The notes under the pieces were generated by a model, which was not told the origin of the DNA, ran no database searches, and saw nothing but the letters and a program-made list of their open reading frames with translations. Shown here piece by piece: positions 47,577-58,590 of a stretch of 64,000 nucleotides of DNA. The DNA is from Ashinkailepas kermadecensis (taxonomy: Eukaryota; Arthropoda; Thecostraca; Neolepadidae), in the NCBI GenBank assembly GCA_034440615.1, contig JAOTOM010005054.1:151501-215500 (forward strand), in the 5' to 3' direction. Positions within the stretch are counted from its first letter, which is position 1, and each line of letters opens with the position of its first letter. The translations under genes and the position numbers were made by a program.

Positions 47577-48059
47577 TTATAATTTCCTCGAGAACTCGAG
47601 GAAGGCGTTGTTTGCCGATGTTGTTCTTAGGATTACGTTGTTGCGTGTCAAATCTGTTCGTGTTTGTCGCGGTTGGTGTTCTTGGAGCATGTGCTGCGAT
47701 GGTGCTCCCTCCTGTAGGTGCATCATAAGACGGCGAGATAGGGTAGTTGTCGTCACACCAGTGTAATCTACGCGTCGAAGTCTACAATATTCGTGGGTCC
47801 ATGATACTTTGTAAATTACATTGGTACGTTGAAGCTGATTGTTGCTGTTGTTTGGGTCGTTGCTGTTGTTTGGGATGTTCTTGCTCTTGTAATATATGCA
47901 GAGTTGTAGTTTGTCAGACTTGTCGCTTGGTTTGACAGTTTGCTTTATGATGTGCTGGATGATGTGCTCGTCGACTTTGCATGTTGTCCACATTTTGTTG
48001 CGATAAAACAGCTTCACGTTGGATGTTTCATTTCTGAATATTTGTTTTGATCGTAGCAA
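47577..48059 (-). pseudogene. PLE GIY-YIG endonuclease domain
   Basis: This 160-codon segment is open. Key text is NVIYKVSWTHEYC, corresponding to the GIY-side strand of PLE nucleases; then DYTGVTTTTLSRRLMMHLQE, the YIG-equivalent YTG plus the catalytic Arg helix; then APSQHMLQEH and a C-terminal block ending EFSRKL. The first part includes a CKVDEHIIQ linker. The frame is interrupted only upstream. This is the best-preserved part of the PLE; its stop is close to the 3' UTR. Confidence 0.88.
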
Positions 48060-48074
48060 TTTGGCGTGGGTGGA

Positions 48075-48211
48075 CTACCTGTCTGAGCAGTGATTGAGGG
48101 CCCGTCTCACGAATGCCCTGACGACGCTTAACTTGCAGCGGTCGGGACATTTGCTGTTGGCATTGAGGCATTGGCCTACATTGGCTTTCTTCCGATGCAC
48201 TTCCGTCTTAA
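48075..48211 (-). pseudogene. PLE RT thumb/linker segment downstream of the TTAA insertion
   Basis: Reads KTEVHRKKANVGQCLNANSK then CPDRCKLSVVRAFVRRALNH, the VYRKPTxT...C...YK..V..A..KRA block that follows the RT palm in PLEs. It joins the segment ending at 49173 in the same frame if the TTAA element and one TTAA are ignored, so it is the displaced continuation of the RT. Confidence 0.88.
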
Positions 48212-49172
48212 CACGCGCCCTGGAGGGCCTCTGAAAATTACGCGCACTGGAGAGGGGGGGATTCCGTACCCACCCCCTGAGATCTCGGCTCCTATGATAG
48301 CTAGAGTAACGCAATTTTCAGGATAGATGGGTATGGTGGTGACCTCTATCGTGTGCAAATTCCATGACCTCAGATCAATATATTCAAGGTCAAATGAGGT
48401 CACATATGTCATAGTTGGCTTGTTGTGCGTGGCTTGGCTTGACATGGTTATGGACCGTTGCGATTGTTTAAATGCTCCAAAATGGGCATCAATGATGTTT
48501 TGGACATAACTAATGATGCAATACAGATGATAGATCCGGAATTTGACCTTAGGTCACCTATATATCAGCACTTTATCGGATCAGTTACCGGTTCCAGTTA
48601 TCGGAACCGGGCCGCCCGCCGGACCGGCGGGCGGCCCGGCGCAATCGGCTTCACGAAGAAAGGGCTGAAGTATATGAATGAAGTATGGAAACGCTTAGGT
48701 TCACAAGGACAAAAACAGAAGGGGGTAACATACAAAATGACATGAATCGCATGACCGTCATTTGCATGTATGCCAACCTTCCAGTTGAACAAGTTTGGTT
48801 CCATTGACCTGTCATGAACTTGACCTGAGTTGACCTCGGTGACCTAGCATGAACTTGAAAAATATAGCATAACAATATACACCAAACAAGTCATTAGTAT
48901 TGCCATGAACACTTTCCTTTTGCTGATATACGGGAAGCGCATCAGCGCCGATTTTTGTGGTCTGACGATTCGAAATGTTTTGACTTCGATGGCCTGTAAC
49001 TCGAGAAAAAAAAATCGGCCGATTTTCGTTTTTCTTACTTTAAGCGACGCGCCGTACATTTCTAAGCAGGTACACAAAACATAGCGTATATCGACCGGTA
49101 AAATCTGGAGTTATTTACGACAAATCGGAGGGGTGGGTGGATTTCGTCGTCCCTCGCCAGTGCGCGTGTTAA
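48208..49172 (+). mobile_element. Complete 957-bp non-autonomous TTAA element (copy 2) within the PLE
   Basis: The element occupies 48212-49168 between direct TTAA copies at 48208-48211 and 49169-49172. The left end reads CACGCGCCCTGGAGGG; the right end, reverse-complemented, reads CACGCGCACTGGCGAGGG. This is an imperfect ~18-bp inverted repeat. Removing the element plus one TTAA restores a continuous PLE frame, which is direct evidence for insertion. A second TIR-like motif CGCGCACTGGAGAGGG lies 30 bp inside the left end. No transposase is encoded. TTAA duplication and CAC-type ends fit piggyBac-type mobilisation; Kolobok-type elements also use TTAA. Confidence 0.9.
48587..48639. repeat. Double palindrome inside TTAA element copy 2
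   Basis: Arms CCGGTTCC and GGAACCGG enclose ~6 bases. They are followed at 48607-48639 by a perfect 16-bp inverted repeat (CCGGGCCGCCCGCCGG, one central A, then its complement). A very stable GC hairpin within an AT-richer element. Confidence 0.9.
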
Positions 49173-49395
49173 GTGTGCCATCTGTACGACTGACGTCAAT
49201 ATCTAGAAAGCTAATTCGGTTGGAGTTACTAACTTCGGTGGTAACATTGAGTAGAGACTCGAACTTCAGTGCGCTTTGGAGTTGCCAATGGTGTGGTTCG
49301 TTTCTCACGTTGACGAAAATATCATCGACATAACGACAGTAGATGTTGGGCCTCAGGTTAGGGTTGTTTTCTAAGACCTTGTTTTCTAGGTGCAC
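49173..49395 (-). pseudogene. PLE RT palm with catalytic YVDD
   Basis: Reads HLENKVLENNPNLRPN, then IYCRYVDDIFVNVRN with the YVDD catalytic Asp pair, then ISFLDIDVSRTDGTL, where the TTAA element interrupts. The FLDIxVxRxDGxxxT block is typical of PLE reverse transcriptases. Confidence 0.9.
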
Positions 49396-49742
49396 ATATA
49401 CATATTAGCAAATAGGCATCTCAAAGGGGACTCCATGGCCACTCCTTCGACTTGTCGGTACAAGCTACCATCAGATCCACGAAATGGTGTTTCAGTGGTA
49501 CACATGTGGAGAAGTTTTTCTCCAGGATTAGCTTTAACATCTTCAGAGGAGGCAGGTTGCGATGTTGGTACACAGAGTCCAGTATCAGATTAATTGTTTG
49601 TTTGGCAGGTACGTTGCTGAATACATTTTCCACGTCTTGCGAGGCCAGGAGTCCTGTTGGTGGGTTGGTTTTGATAATATCAAGGAACTCGTCGGTCGAC
49701 TTCAGCAAAATATCGGGGAACAGTCTGCCCAAGGCATCGTAA
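49396..49742 (-). pseudogene. PLE RT fingers region, frameshifted
   Basis: Reads LLASQDVENVFSNVPAKQTI then LILDSVYQHRNLPPLKML, the FDVxSLFTNVPxxxT block carrying the first catalytic Asp. A shift near 49505 is followed in another frame by PFRGSDGSLYRQVEGVAMGV, the GVAMGSPLG-type block, and another shift precedes HLENKV. The RT is therefore inactive. Confidence 0.85.
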
Positions 49743-49760
49743 ATCGCCTACTTTGTCACT

Positions 49761-50082
49761 TCATCAAGTTATATACCGTCACCTCCAACTCATCAAGATG
49801 TAAACCTGAGCCTTCACTGGCCATCACTCGGTCATAAATCAGTTCCTACCGTAGCTTAGCGTAAGATAGCCCGGCTCAGCGTCAGAGCTATGGTGCCAGT
49901 CCGAGCAAGTCATCAGAAAGGCAACCAACCGATGAACAAGCGAATCAGCAGCTCTCTTTCCGCTCCACATTCGGTCCAGTGGCACGGAAGCGAGCTGCGA
50001 ATATTCACGAGGTAAACGTCCTCAGCGCTCAACTAGAGTACAAAAATCACACGAATACCCACCAGAGAGAGCGTCCAGCGCA
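49761..50082. other. Unassigned DNA upstream of the PLE fragment
   Basis: No PLE N-terminal text recognised; short open frames only. Confidence 0.35.
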
Positions 50083-50632
50083 CAAGCTTTGGAAGTGGGT
50101 TAGGCTCTGGGCAGTGGGTTATGTTATGGACAATAGGTTAGTTTCTGGGAAGTGGGCTAGGTTCTGGGATGTGGGTTAAGTTCTAGGAAGTGGATTAGGT
50201 TATGGGAAGTGGGTTAGATTCTGGGAAGTGGGTTATATTATTGGAAGTGGGTTATATTATGGGAAGTGGGTTAGGTTCTGTGAAGTGCGTTAGATTCTGG
50301 AAAGTGGGGCAGGTTCTGGGAAGTGGGTTAGGTTCTAGGAAGTAGGTTAGGTTCTGGGAAGTGGGTTAGGTTCTGGGAAGTGGATTAGGTGATGGGAAGT
50401 GGGTTCTGGGAGTTGGGATAGTTTCTGGGAATTTGGATGGGTTCTGGGTAGTAGGCTATGTTCTGGGAAGTGGGTTAGGTTCTGGAAAGTGGGTTAGGTT
50501 CTGGGAAGTGGATTAGGTTCTGGGAAGTGGGTTAGATTTTCGGAAGTGGATTAGGTTCTCGGAAGTGGGTAGGCTCTAGGAAGTGGGTTAGATTTTGGGA
50601 AGTTGGTTAGGTTCTGGGAAGTGGGTTAGGTT
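50083..50632. repeat. 19-bp degenerate minisatellite, ~29 copies
   Basis: The unit is GGGTTAGGTTCTGGGAAGT with many substitutions (GGGATGTG, TTATATTAT, TTAGATTC). G- and T-rich on the plus strand. Contains TTAGG but not in telomeric tandem form. Confidence 0.95.
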
Positions 50633-51054
50633 TGCGGCGCAGGTGCATGTGTGTGTTCAGAAATTTACACGACTGGTGCACAACAATAGTGCTAATGATG
50701 GGTGAGTTGCATTCTGTCGTGGTAGTTCAAGCACATGATGTAATGCCATTTCGCTCTTCATGCATCTGAAGAAATTATGCGTGTGATTGTGGTTTCAATG
50801 CAAGCATGTGCCCTGGTGTGTACCAATTTAATATATGTATGCATAGTTGATGTGTGGTAACGTATGACGGTCCAGGGACATTATGGTGTACTTCTAACAT
50901 CGATGTGAAAATGCTAGTTATAATATGTTACTGGAGACAGCCACTGCCAGGCCTATATTCTCTGGACGGCTTGTTTTCCCGCCGAGATTGTCAGCTTTGT
51001 TTAGGGCCAAATTGCATCGGTTGTCCTCGCAGGACAGGATTCTAAATACCACAT
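50633..51054. other. Unassigned DNA
   Basis: Nothing recognised except diverged early units of the next array near its end. Confidence 0.35.
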
Positions 51055-52826
51055 GACCTGACAAGAGAGGGTTCGAGCCACCACATGTCCCTACAGGAGA
51101 TTCGAGTCACCGCATCCTGACAGGAGAGGGTTCGAGTCACCACATCCTGACAGGGGAGGGTTCGAGTCACCACATCCTGACAGGAGAGGGTTCGAGTCAC
51201 CACATCCTGACAGGAGAGGGTTCGAGTCACCACATCCTGACAGGGGAGGGTTCGAGTCACCACATCCTGACAGGAGAGGTTTTGAGTCACCACATCCTGA
51301 CAGGAGAGGGTTCGAGTCACCACATCCTGACAGGGGAGGGTTCGAGTCACCACATCCTGACAGGAGAGGTTTTGAGTCACCACATCCTGACAGGAGAGGT
51401 TTTGAGTCACCACATCCTGACAGGGGAGGGGGTCGAGTCACCACATCCTGGCAGGAGAGGTTTTGAGTCACCACATCCTGACATGAGAGGGTTCGAGTCA
51501 CCACATCCTGACAGGGGAGGGTTCGAGTCACAATATTCTGACAGGGAAGGGTTCGAGTCACCACATCCTGACAGGAGAGGTTTTGAGTCACCACATCCTG
51601 ACAGGAAAGGGTTCGAGTCACCACATCCTGACAGGGGATGGTTCGAGCCACCACATCCTGACAGGAGAGGGTTCGAGTCACCACATCCTGACAGGGGATG
51701 GTTCGAGCCACCACATCCTGACAGGGGAGGGTTCGAGTCACCACATCCTGACAGGAGAGGTTTTGAGTCACCACATCCTGACAGGAGAGGGTTCGAGTCA
51801 CCACATCCTGACAGGGGAGGGTTCGAGTGACCACATCCTGACAGGGGATGGTTCGAGTGACCACATCCTGACAGGAGAGTGTTTGAGTCACCACATCCTG
51901 ACAGGAGAGGTTTTGAGTCACCACATCCTGACAGGGGAGGGTTCGAGTCACAATATTCTGACAGGGAAGGGTTCGAGTCACCACATCCTGACAGGGGAGG
52001 GTTCGAGTCACCACATCCTGACAGGAGAGGGTTCGAGTCACCACATCCTGACAGGAGAGGGTTCGAGTCACCACATCCTGACAGGGGAGGGTTCGAGTCA
52101 CCACATCCTGACAGGGGAGGGTTCGAGTCACCACATCCTGACAGGGGAGGGTTCGAGTCACCACATCCTGACAGGGGAGGGTTCGAGTCACCACATCCTG
52201 ACAGGAGAGGGTTCGAGTCACCACATCCTGACAGGGAGGGTTCGAGTCACCACATCCTGACAGGGAGGTTGGTCACCACATCCTGACAGGGGAGGGTTCG
52301 AGTCACCACATCCTGACAGGGGAGGGTTCGAGTCACCACATCCTGACAGGGGAGGGTTCGAGTCACCACATCCTGACAGGGGAGGGTTCGAGTCACCACA
52401 TCCTGACAGGAGGGTTTGAGTCACCACATCCTGACAGGGGAGGGTTCGAGTCACCACATCCTGACAGGGGAGGGTTTGAGTCACCACATCCTGACAGGGA
52501 GGGTTCGAGTCACCACATCCTGACAGGGGAGGGTTCGAGTCACCACATCCTGACAGGGAGGGTTCGAGTCACCACATCCTGACAGGGGAGGGTTCAAACC
52601 TGACAGTCACCACATCCTGACAGGAGAGGGTTCGAGTCACCACATCCTGACAGGGGAGGGTTCGAGTCACCACATCCTGACAGGGGAGGGTTCGAGTCAC
52701 CACATCCTGACAGGGGAGGGTTCGAGTCACCACATCCTGACAGGAGAGGGTTCGAGTCACCACATCCTGACAGGGGAGGGTTCGAGTCACCACATCCTGA
52801 CAGGGGAGGGTTCGAGCCACCACACT
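51055..52826. repeat. 30-bp minisatellite, ~59 copies, unit carries a Pol III B-box-like motif
   Basis: The unit contains GGTTCGAGTCACC then ACATCCTGACAGGGGAG. GGTTCGAGTC fits the tRNA T-loop / Pol III B-box pattern GGTTCGANNC. About a fifth of units have GGTTTTGAGTC instead, and two have CAATATTC for CACATCC. Phase is exact for most of the first 1.2 kb; 29-bp and shorter units appear from 52230 on. No A-box or complete tRNA fold was found. Confidence 0.97.
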
Positions 52827-53424
52827 GCTGGAAGGGTGAGCTGGCGACTGGACCGATGAGATCGGGGACGCGGCGACGGGGTGGCCGTGCTGGAACACTG
52901 GCGGTACGTAATTCTTAGCTTAGCATGGCATCAACCTGGAGCTCCCAGGCCCAATATTAAGGTCATGGTCCATCAATCTATCCCCAGCAATCTCTGCATA
53001 GCACAGGAATCTGGTACGTAGAGCGAACCCAGCGAATACTCGAATTAAATGTATAAGGAAAAACCGAACACACTGTGTAGATGCTCGCTCCTTTCTCTCC
53101 CCTGGCTTGTCTGTAACTAACGATACGAAAATTACAGGGCAGGTGACAATTAGAAGGTCTGTTAGGGTAGGACTGGTCAGGACGCAGCTCAAGATCATTA
53201 TAAATATATTGTAATCAGCATACCGAAATCGTAGGTTGTATGTCACTGATCCGACTTGTTCCGATCCGACTGGGCGTGGTACTAACTTTTTCATAGTGTT
53301 CCTGACTTGAAAAGATCATCTGACGCGAGCCACTGCTAGTCTCTGGCACGGTGTCGCTGCCCCTCGAATAACGGTAGCAGCTGAACAAAAGCAGTTATGT
53401 TGCTCGGATTCAGACTGTTAATAG
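52827..53424. other. Unassigned DNA
   Basis: No element or gene recognised. Confidence 0.35.
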
Positions 53425-53975
53425 CTACCTTGATGACCATATCCGAACCTGCCAACAGCCACCTTGATGGTCAATACCCGAAGCTGCCAACAGCCACCTT
53501 GATGGACAATAACCGAAGCTGCCAACAACTACCTTGATGGACAATACCCGAAGCTGCCAACCACTATCTTGATGGCCAATACCCAAAACTGCCAACCGCT
53601 ATCTTGTTTGCCAATCAAAAAAGCTGTTAACCGCTACCTTGATTGCCAATACGCAAAACCTGATAACCGCTACCTTGATTGCCAATACCCAAAGCTGCTA
53701 ACCACTACCTTGATGACCAATACCCGAAACTTCCAACCACTACCTTGACGACCAGTACCCGAAACTGCCAATCGCTACCTTGATGACCAGTACCAGAAAC
53801 TGCCAACCACTACCTTGATGGCCAATACCCTAAGCTGTCAGCCACTACCTTGATGGCCAATACCCAAAACTTCCAACCACTACCTTGATGACCAGCACCC
53901 GAAACTGCCTACCGCTACCTTGCTTGCCAACACCCAAAAACTGCCAACCGCTGCCTTGATGGTCAATTCCCGAGA
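53425..53975. repeat. ~35-bp degenerate minisatellite, ~16 copies
   Basis: The unit contains TACCTTGATGGCCAATACCC then GAAACTGCCAACCAC. Substitutions are frequent (GACGACCAG, TTGTTTGCC, CTGCTAACC), so the array is older than its neighbours. Confidence 0.93.
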
Positions 53976-54033
53976 GTCGGCTAGTGTGAAGAGTGCTTGT
54001 GGCAGTGAACTGGCAATGCTACAAAGCAACTGA

Positions 54034-54392
54034 ATGCATACAGACTGTGAGCTAACACACGCACTTGTAATGCATACAGACTGTGAGCTAACACACGCAG
54101 TTGTAATGCATACAGACTGTGAGCTAACACACGCACTTGTAATGCATACAGACTGTGAGCTAACACACGCAGTTGTAATGCATACAGACTGTGAGCTAAC
54201 ACACCCACTTGTAATGCATACAGACTGTGAGCTAACACACAGTTGTAATATACAGACTGTGGCTAACACACGCAGTTGTAATGCATACAGACTGTGAGCT
54301 AACACACCCACTTGTAATGTATACAGACTGTGAGCTAACACACGCACTTGTAATGCATACAGACTGTGAGCTAACACATGCACTGGTAAATT
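54034..54392. repeat. 36-bp minisatellite, ~10 copies
   Basis: The unit contains GCATACAGACTGTGAGCTAA then CACACGCACTTGTAAT. Alternating GCACTTG/GCAGTTG types in the first copies suggest a 72-bp dimer. One damaged copy lies at 54240-54275. Confidence 0.97.
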
Positions 54393-54805
54393 GCAGCCAA
54401 TACTACTTCGAAGGTTGCTTGCGTGTTCTGCTTCCCAAATCGCAGATGGGACGCATTTTCGTTTTCGACATAAAAAAGAAGTCCAACAGATTGGTCAATG
54501 TTGTCAGTGGCTACAAAGCGGGCGTGCTAAAATGTGTACTCATTGTTCGTGGATACTTCGGCCATTGCGATGCTTGATGCTTCAAGAGGGTGTTACAGGA
54601 ATTCACGGTATATAAATTGTAATGGGTTCTGCTGGGAACGTGGGCAATTTTCCATGGAAATACAATTTAGAAACATGATTGGTTAATCAGGCCCAATATT
54701 CCAATATTACGAATCATGAAACATCGGTTTTGACGAAGATGATATGGATTTGTGCTTCAGCCTTCGCCCGAGCTCTTCGCGACCTTCCTCAGAGCACCAA
54801 TGTGT
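54393..54805. other. Unassigned DNA
   Basis: Short open frames with no recognisable domain. Confidence 0.35.
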
Positions 54806-55015
54806 GAGGGAACGTTTGGAGGCGCTCCTCGTTTTGAGGCGCTCCTCGTTGAGGCGCTCGTTTGGAGGCGCTCCTCGTTTGGCCTTGGGCGCCCTCGTTG
54901 AAGCCTGTTGGGCGCGTTGGTCTTTGGCGTCTCTTGGAGGCGCTCGTTGGAGGCGCTCCTCGTTGGAGGCGCTCCTCGTTTGGAGGCGCTCCTCGTTTGG
55001 AGGCGCTCCTCCAGC
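54806..55015. repeat. ~17-bp repeat with GGAGGCGCTCCTCG core
   Basis: Copies of GTTTGGAGGCGCTCCTC, itself containing the palindrome GGAGGCGCTCC-like (GAGGCGCTC) centre, occur about 9 times at 15-18 bp spacing with a disrupted middle (54880-54940). Confidence 0.88.
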
Positions 55016-56002
55016 CTCAAGGCGTTTTCAATCGGAGCACGCCGACGAAACTGAACGAACAACAAAACATGTCTTGTCATGATGTATCGCAATTCGCTTC
55101 CAATCTCTTATACCATGCCATTGCTTGACCACCCTGATTGGGCCAGGGTTTTAAGTTGCACACACAATACGTTCAGAATGTCCATTTGGACATGACGTTC
55201 GACAAAACGAAACGAATAGGGCTTAGCATGTTTAGCAGGACTGCCTTGCATACGAGGCTAGGAACGGTCTTTGGTCTTCGCCCGCACACATTGGGACAAA
55301 CGTTGATCTAGTATGAGAGAAGGTTCTTTCCCTATACTCCACCGGATCGTACGCGGTGTTACCACACCCCCTCTTCTCCATCGGATCGTTCCCAGTGTTG
55401 TTCCATATCAGGTAAAGGTCAACGTGGGATTTACTGGAAGATATGCTACCTTAGGTTACGTTCCATCTTGATGTCGTACTGTCCGCCTGCATCATGTCAA
55501 GCAACATTGCAAGGCAACCATAGAAAACCGTGCACTTTTCATTTGGTATGTTGGCATGACCTTAACCGCTCTGGAATCCGGTATTTCTTGCATTTCTTCA
55601 GGCGGCTGCGAAGTGACGCATGTGATAACCGAAAAGGACCAATATGTGTTGTAGAGAACTTTATAACTGTAATAGTACACCACCAGGCAAGCATGCATCA
55701 GCTCCGTACGCTCGGCTGGGCACTCACTTCGGACCATTTATGAACAGAACTGTTCACATGATCTTCACCTGTAAAGATCATCAAACAGTCAATCGTTTGA
55801 GGAGGCGTGAAGCTGCATCACCTCCGAAGTTAATTTGGAGCTGTACGCATATACGTATGCTTCCATATACGTATGCTTCTGACGAAAGACATCATAATGA
55901 TAACTATATATGGTGTTTTGTCGGCTTTTGACGCTGCCGAGCGGCTCGTCCTCAGTCAGCTGATGGCCGATCCTCTCTGAGGACGCCAGTCAACGCCGAC
56001 CG
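55016..56002. other. Unassigned DNA
   Basis: CGTATGCTTC is repeated at about 55853 and 55870. No coding signature. Confidence 0.35.
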
Positions 56003-56657
56003 CGTGAGGAAGACCTGACGCAGCTGACCTGCTGACCTGACCTCACACAGCACATGAGGCAGACCTGACACAGCCAATACCTGCTGATGACGTCACACGG
56101 CACGTGAGGCAGACCTGACACAGCCAATACCTGCTGATGATGTCACACGGCACCTGAAGCAGACCTGACGCAGCCAATACCTGCTGATGATGCCGCAAGG
56201 CACGTGAGACAGACCTCACGCAGCCAATACCCTGCTGATAACGTCACACGGCACGTGAGACAGACCTGACACAGCGAATACCTGCTGATGATGTCACACG
56301 GCACGTGAGGCAGACCTGACACAGCGAATACCTGCTGATGATGTCACACGGCACGTGAGACAGACCTCACGCAGCCAATACCCTACTGATGATGTCACAC
56401 GGCACGTGAGGCAGACCTCATGCAGCCAATACCTGCTGATGATGTCACACGGCACGTGAGGCAGACCTCATGCAGCCAATACCTGCTGATGATGTCACAC
56501 GGCACGTGAGGCAGACCTGACACAGCGAATACCTGCTGATGACGTCACACGGCACGTGAGGCAGACATCATGCAGCCAATACCCTGCTGATGATGTCACA
56601 CGGCACGTGAGGCAGACATCATGCAGCCAAATACCCTGCTGATGATGTCACACTGCA
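56003..56657. repeat. 50-bp minisatellite, ~13 copies, with CCAAT, CRE-like and CACGTG motifs
   Basis: The unit contains CACGTGAGGCAGACCTGACA then CAGCCAATACCTGCTGATG and a TGTCACACGG end. Most units include CACGTG and about half CCAAT. Perfect TGACGTCA occurs at 56088-56095 and 56540-56547, and TGATGTCA in most others. Spacing among the three motifs is constant. Confidence 0.95.
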
Positions 56658-56764
56658 CGGAGCTGAGCCCGGGCACAGGGACTCGGTCGAGCCCATGCGG
56701 GGTAGGGGCGGGGGAGGGAGGAGGGTGATGCGAGCAGCGCGTCATCATCGACCAGAGCCACCAA

Positions 56765-57187
56765 CTGTACACTGTGCAGACTGCAGACGACTGTCCTCCC
56801 TCGGACCAGAGCCACAGACTGTACACTGTACAGACTGCAGACGACTGTCCTCCCTCGGACCAGAGCCACAGGCTGTACACTGTACAGACTGCAGACGACT
56901 GTCCTCCCTCGGACCAGAGCCACAGACTGTACACTGTAGAGACTGCAGACAACTGTCCTCCCTCGGACCAGAGCCACAGACTGTACACTGTAGAGACTGC
57001 AGACAACTGTCCTCCCTCGGACCAGAGCCACAGACTGTACACTGTAGAGACTGCAGACAACTGTCCTCCCTCGGACCAGAGCCACAGACTGTACACTGTG
57101 GAGACTGCAGACAACTGTCCTCCCTCGGACCAGAGCCACAGACTGTACACTGTAGAGACTGCAGACAACTGTCCTCCCCGGACCAGA
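56765..57187. repeat. 54-bp minisatellite, ~8 copies
   Basis: The unit contains CAGACTGTACACTGTAGAGA then CTGCAGACAACTGTCCTCCC and TCGGACCAGAGCCA. The first three copies have TACAGACTG/GACGACTG, the rest TAGAGACTG/GACAACTG, marking two homogenised halves. Confidence 0.97.
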
Positions 57188-57223
57188 GTGTAGAGCCGGC
57201 TATGCGTAAAATGCACGCAGGGC

Positions 57224-58590
57224 GACTGACAGGGCAGGGTGACTGACGGGGCAGGGTGACTGGCAGGGCAGGGTGGCTGACAGGGCAGGGTGACTGACAG
57301 GACAGGGTGACTTACAGGACAGGGTGACTGACAGGACAGGGTGACTGACAGGGCAGGGTGACTGACAGGACAGGGTGACCTGACAGGACAGGGTGACTGA
57401 CAGGACAGGGTGACTGACAGGAGTAGGGTGACTGACAGGATAGGGTGACTGACAGGACAGGGTGACTGACAGGACAGGGTGACTGACAGGACAGGGTGAC
57501 TGACAGAGCAGGGTGACTGACAGGACAGGGTGACTGACAGGACAGGGTGACTGACAGGACAGGGTGACTGACAGGGCAGGGTGACTGACTGGACAGTGGG
57601 ACTGACAGGGCAGGGTGACTGACAGGACAGGGTGACTGACAGGACAGGGTGACTGACAGGGCAGGGTGACTGACAGGACAGGGTGACTGACAGGACAGGG
57701 TGACTGACAGGACAGGGTGACTGACAGAGTAGGGTGACTGGCAGGGCAGGGTGGCTGACAGGGCAGGGTGACTGACAGGACAGGGTGACTGACAGGACAG
57801 GGTGACTGACAGGGCAGGGTGACTGACAGGACAGGGTGACTGACGGGGCAGGGTGACTGACAGGACAGGGTGACTGACAGGACAGGGTGACTGACAGGAC
57901 AGGGTGACTGACAGGACAGGGTGACTGACAGGACAGGGTGACTGACAGGACAGGGTGACTGACAGGACAGGGTGACTGACAGGACAGGGTGACTGACAGG
58001 ACAGGGTGACTGACAGGACAGGGTGACTGACAGGACAGGGTGACTGACAGGACAGGGTGACTGACAGGACAGGGTGACTGACAGGACAGGGTGACTGACA
58101 GGACAGGGTGACTGACAGGACAGGGTGACTGACAGGGCAGGGTGACTGACAGGGCAGGGTGACTGACAGGACAGGGTGACTGACAGGAGGCAGGGTGACT
58201 GACAGGACAGGGTGACTGACAGGACAGGGTGACTGACAGGGCAGGGTGACTGACAGGGCAGGGTGACTGACAGGACAGGGTGACTGACAGGACAGGGTGA
58301 CTGACAGGGCAGGGTGACTGACAGGACAGGGTGACTGACAGGACAGGGTGACTGACAGGACAGGGTGACTGACAGGATAGGGTGACTGACAGGACAGGGT
58401 GGCTGACGGGGCAGGGTGGCTGACAGGATAGGGTGACTGACAGGACAGGGTGACTGACAGAACAGGGTGACTGACAGGACAGGGTGACTGACAGGACAGG
58501 GTGACTGACAGGACAGGGTGACTGACAGGACAGGGTGACTGACAGGGTAGGGTGACTGACAGGGCAGGGTGGCTGACGGGGCAAGGTGGC
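57224..58590. repeat. 17-bp minisatellite, ~80 copies
   Basis: The unit is GGGTGACTGACAGGACA with GGGCA, GGATA and GGCTGAC variants; single irregular units (GACCTGAC, AGGAGTAGG, AGGAGGCAGG) occur near 57378, 57420 and 58188. It starts 37 bp after the 54-bp array. Confidence 0.98.

Larger units (their letters stand above)
47138..49760 (-). mobile_element. Penelope-like element (PLE) with GIY-YIG domain, split by a TTAA element
   Basis: Read on the minus strand: RT domain (about 49740-49173), interruption by a TTAA-flanked element (49168-48212), then the RT thumb-side and linker (48207-48075), a GIY-YIG endonuclease domain (48059-47577) and a 3' untranslated region (47576-47138) ending at (TA)n. 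RT followed by a C-terminal GIY-YIG nuclease is diagnostic of endonuclease-bearing PLEs, which prime at nicked DNA or telomeric ends. The copy carries several frameshifts and lacks the N-terminal part of the ORF. Confidence 0.9.

Noticed and set aside
50083..50632. Interstitial telomere repeat because of GGGTTAGG
   Set aside because: The unit is 19 bp with one TTAGG each; there are no consecutive TTAGG or TTAGGG copies.
51055..52826. CRISPR array because of regular 30-bp repeats
   Set aside because: There are no unique spacers between repeats and the sequence is from an animal genome; it is a head-to-tail minisatellite.
51055..52826. Cluster of tRNA genes
   Set aside because: Only the T-arm-like motif is present; there is no A-box, anticodon arm or acceptor stem.
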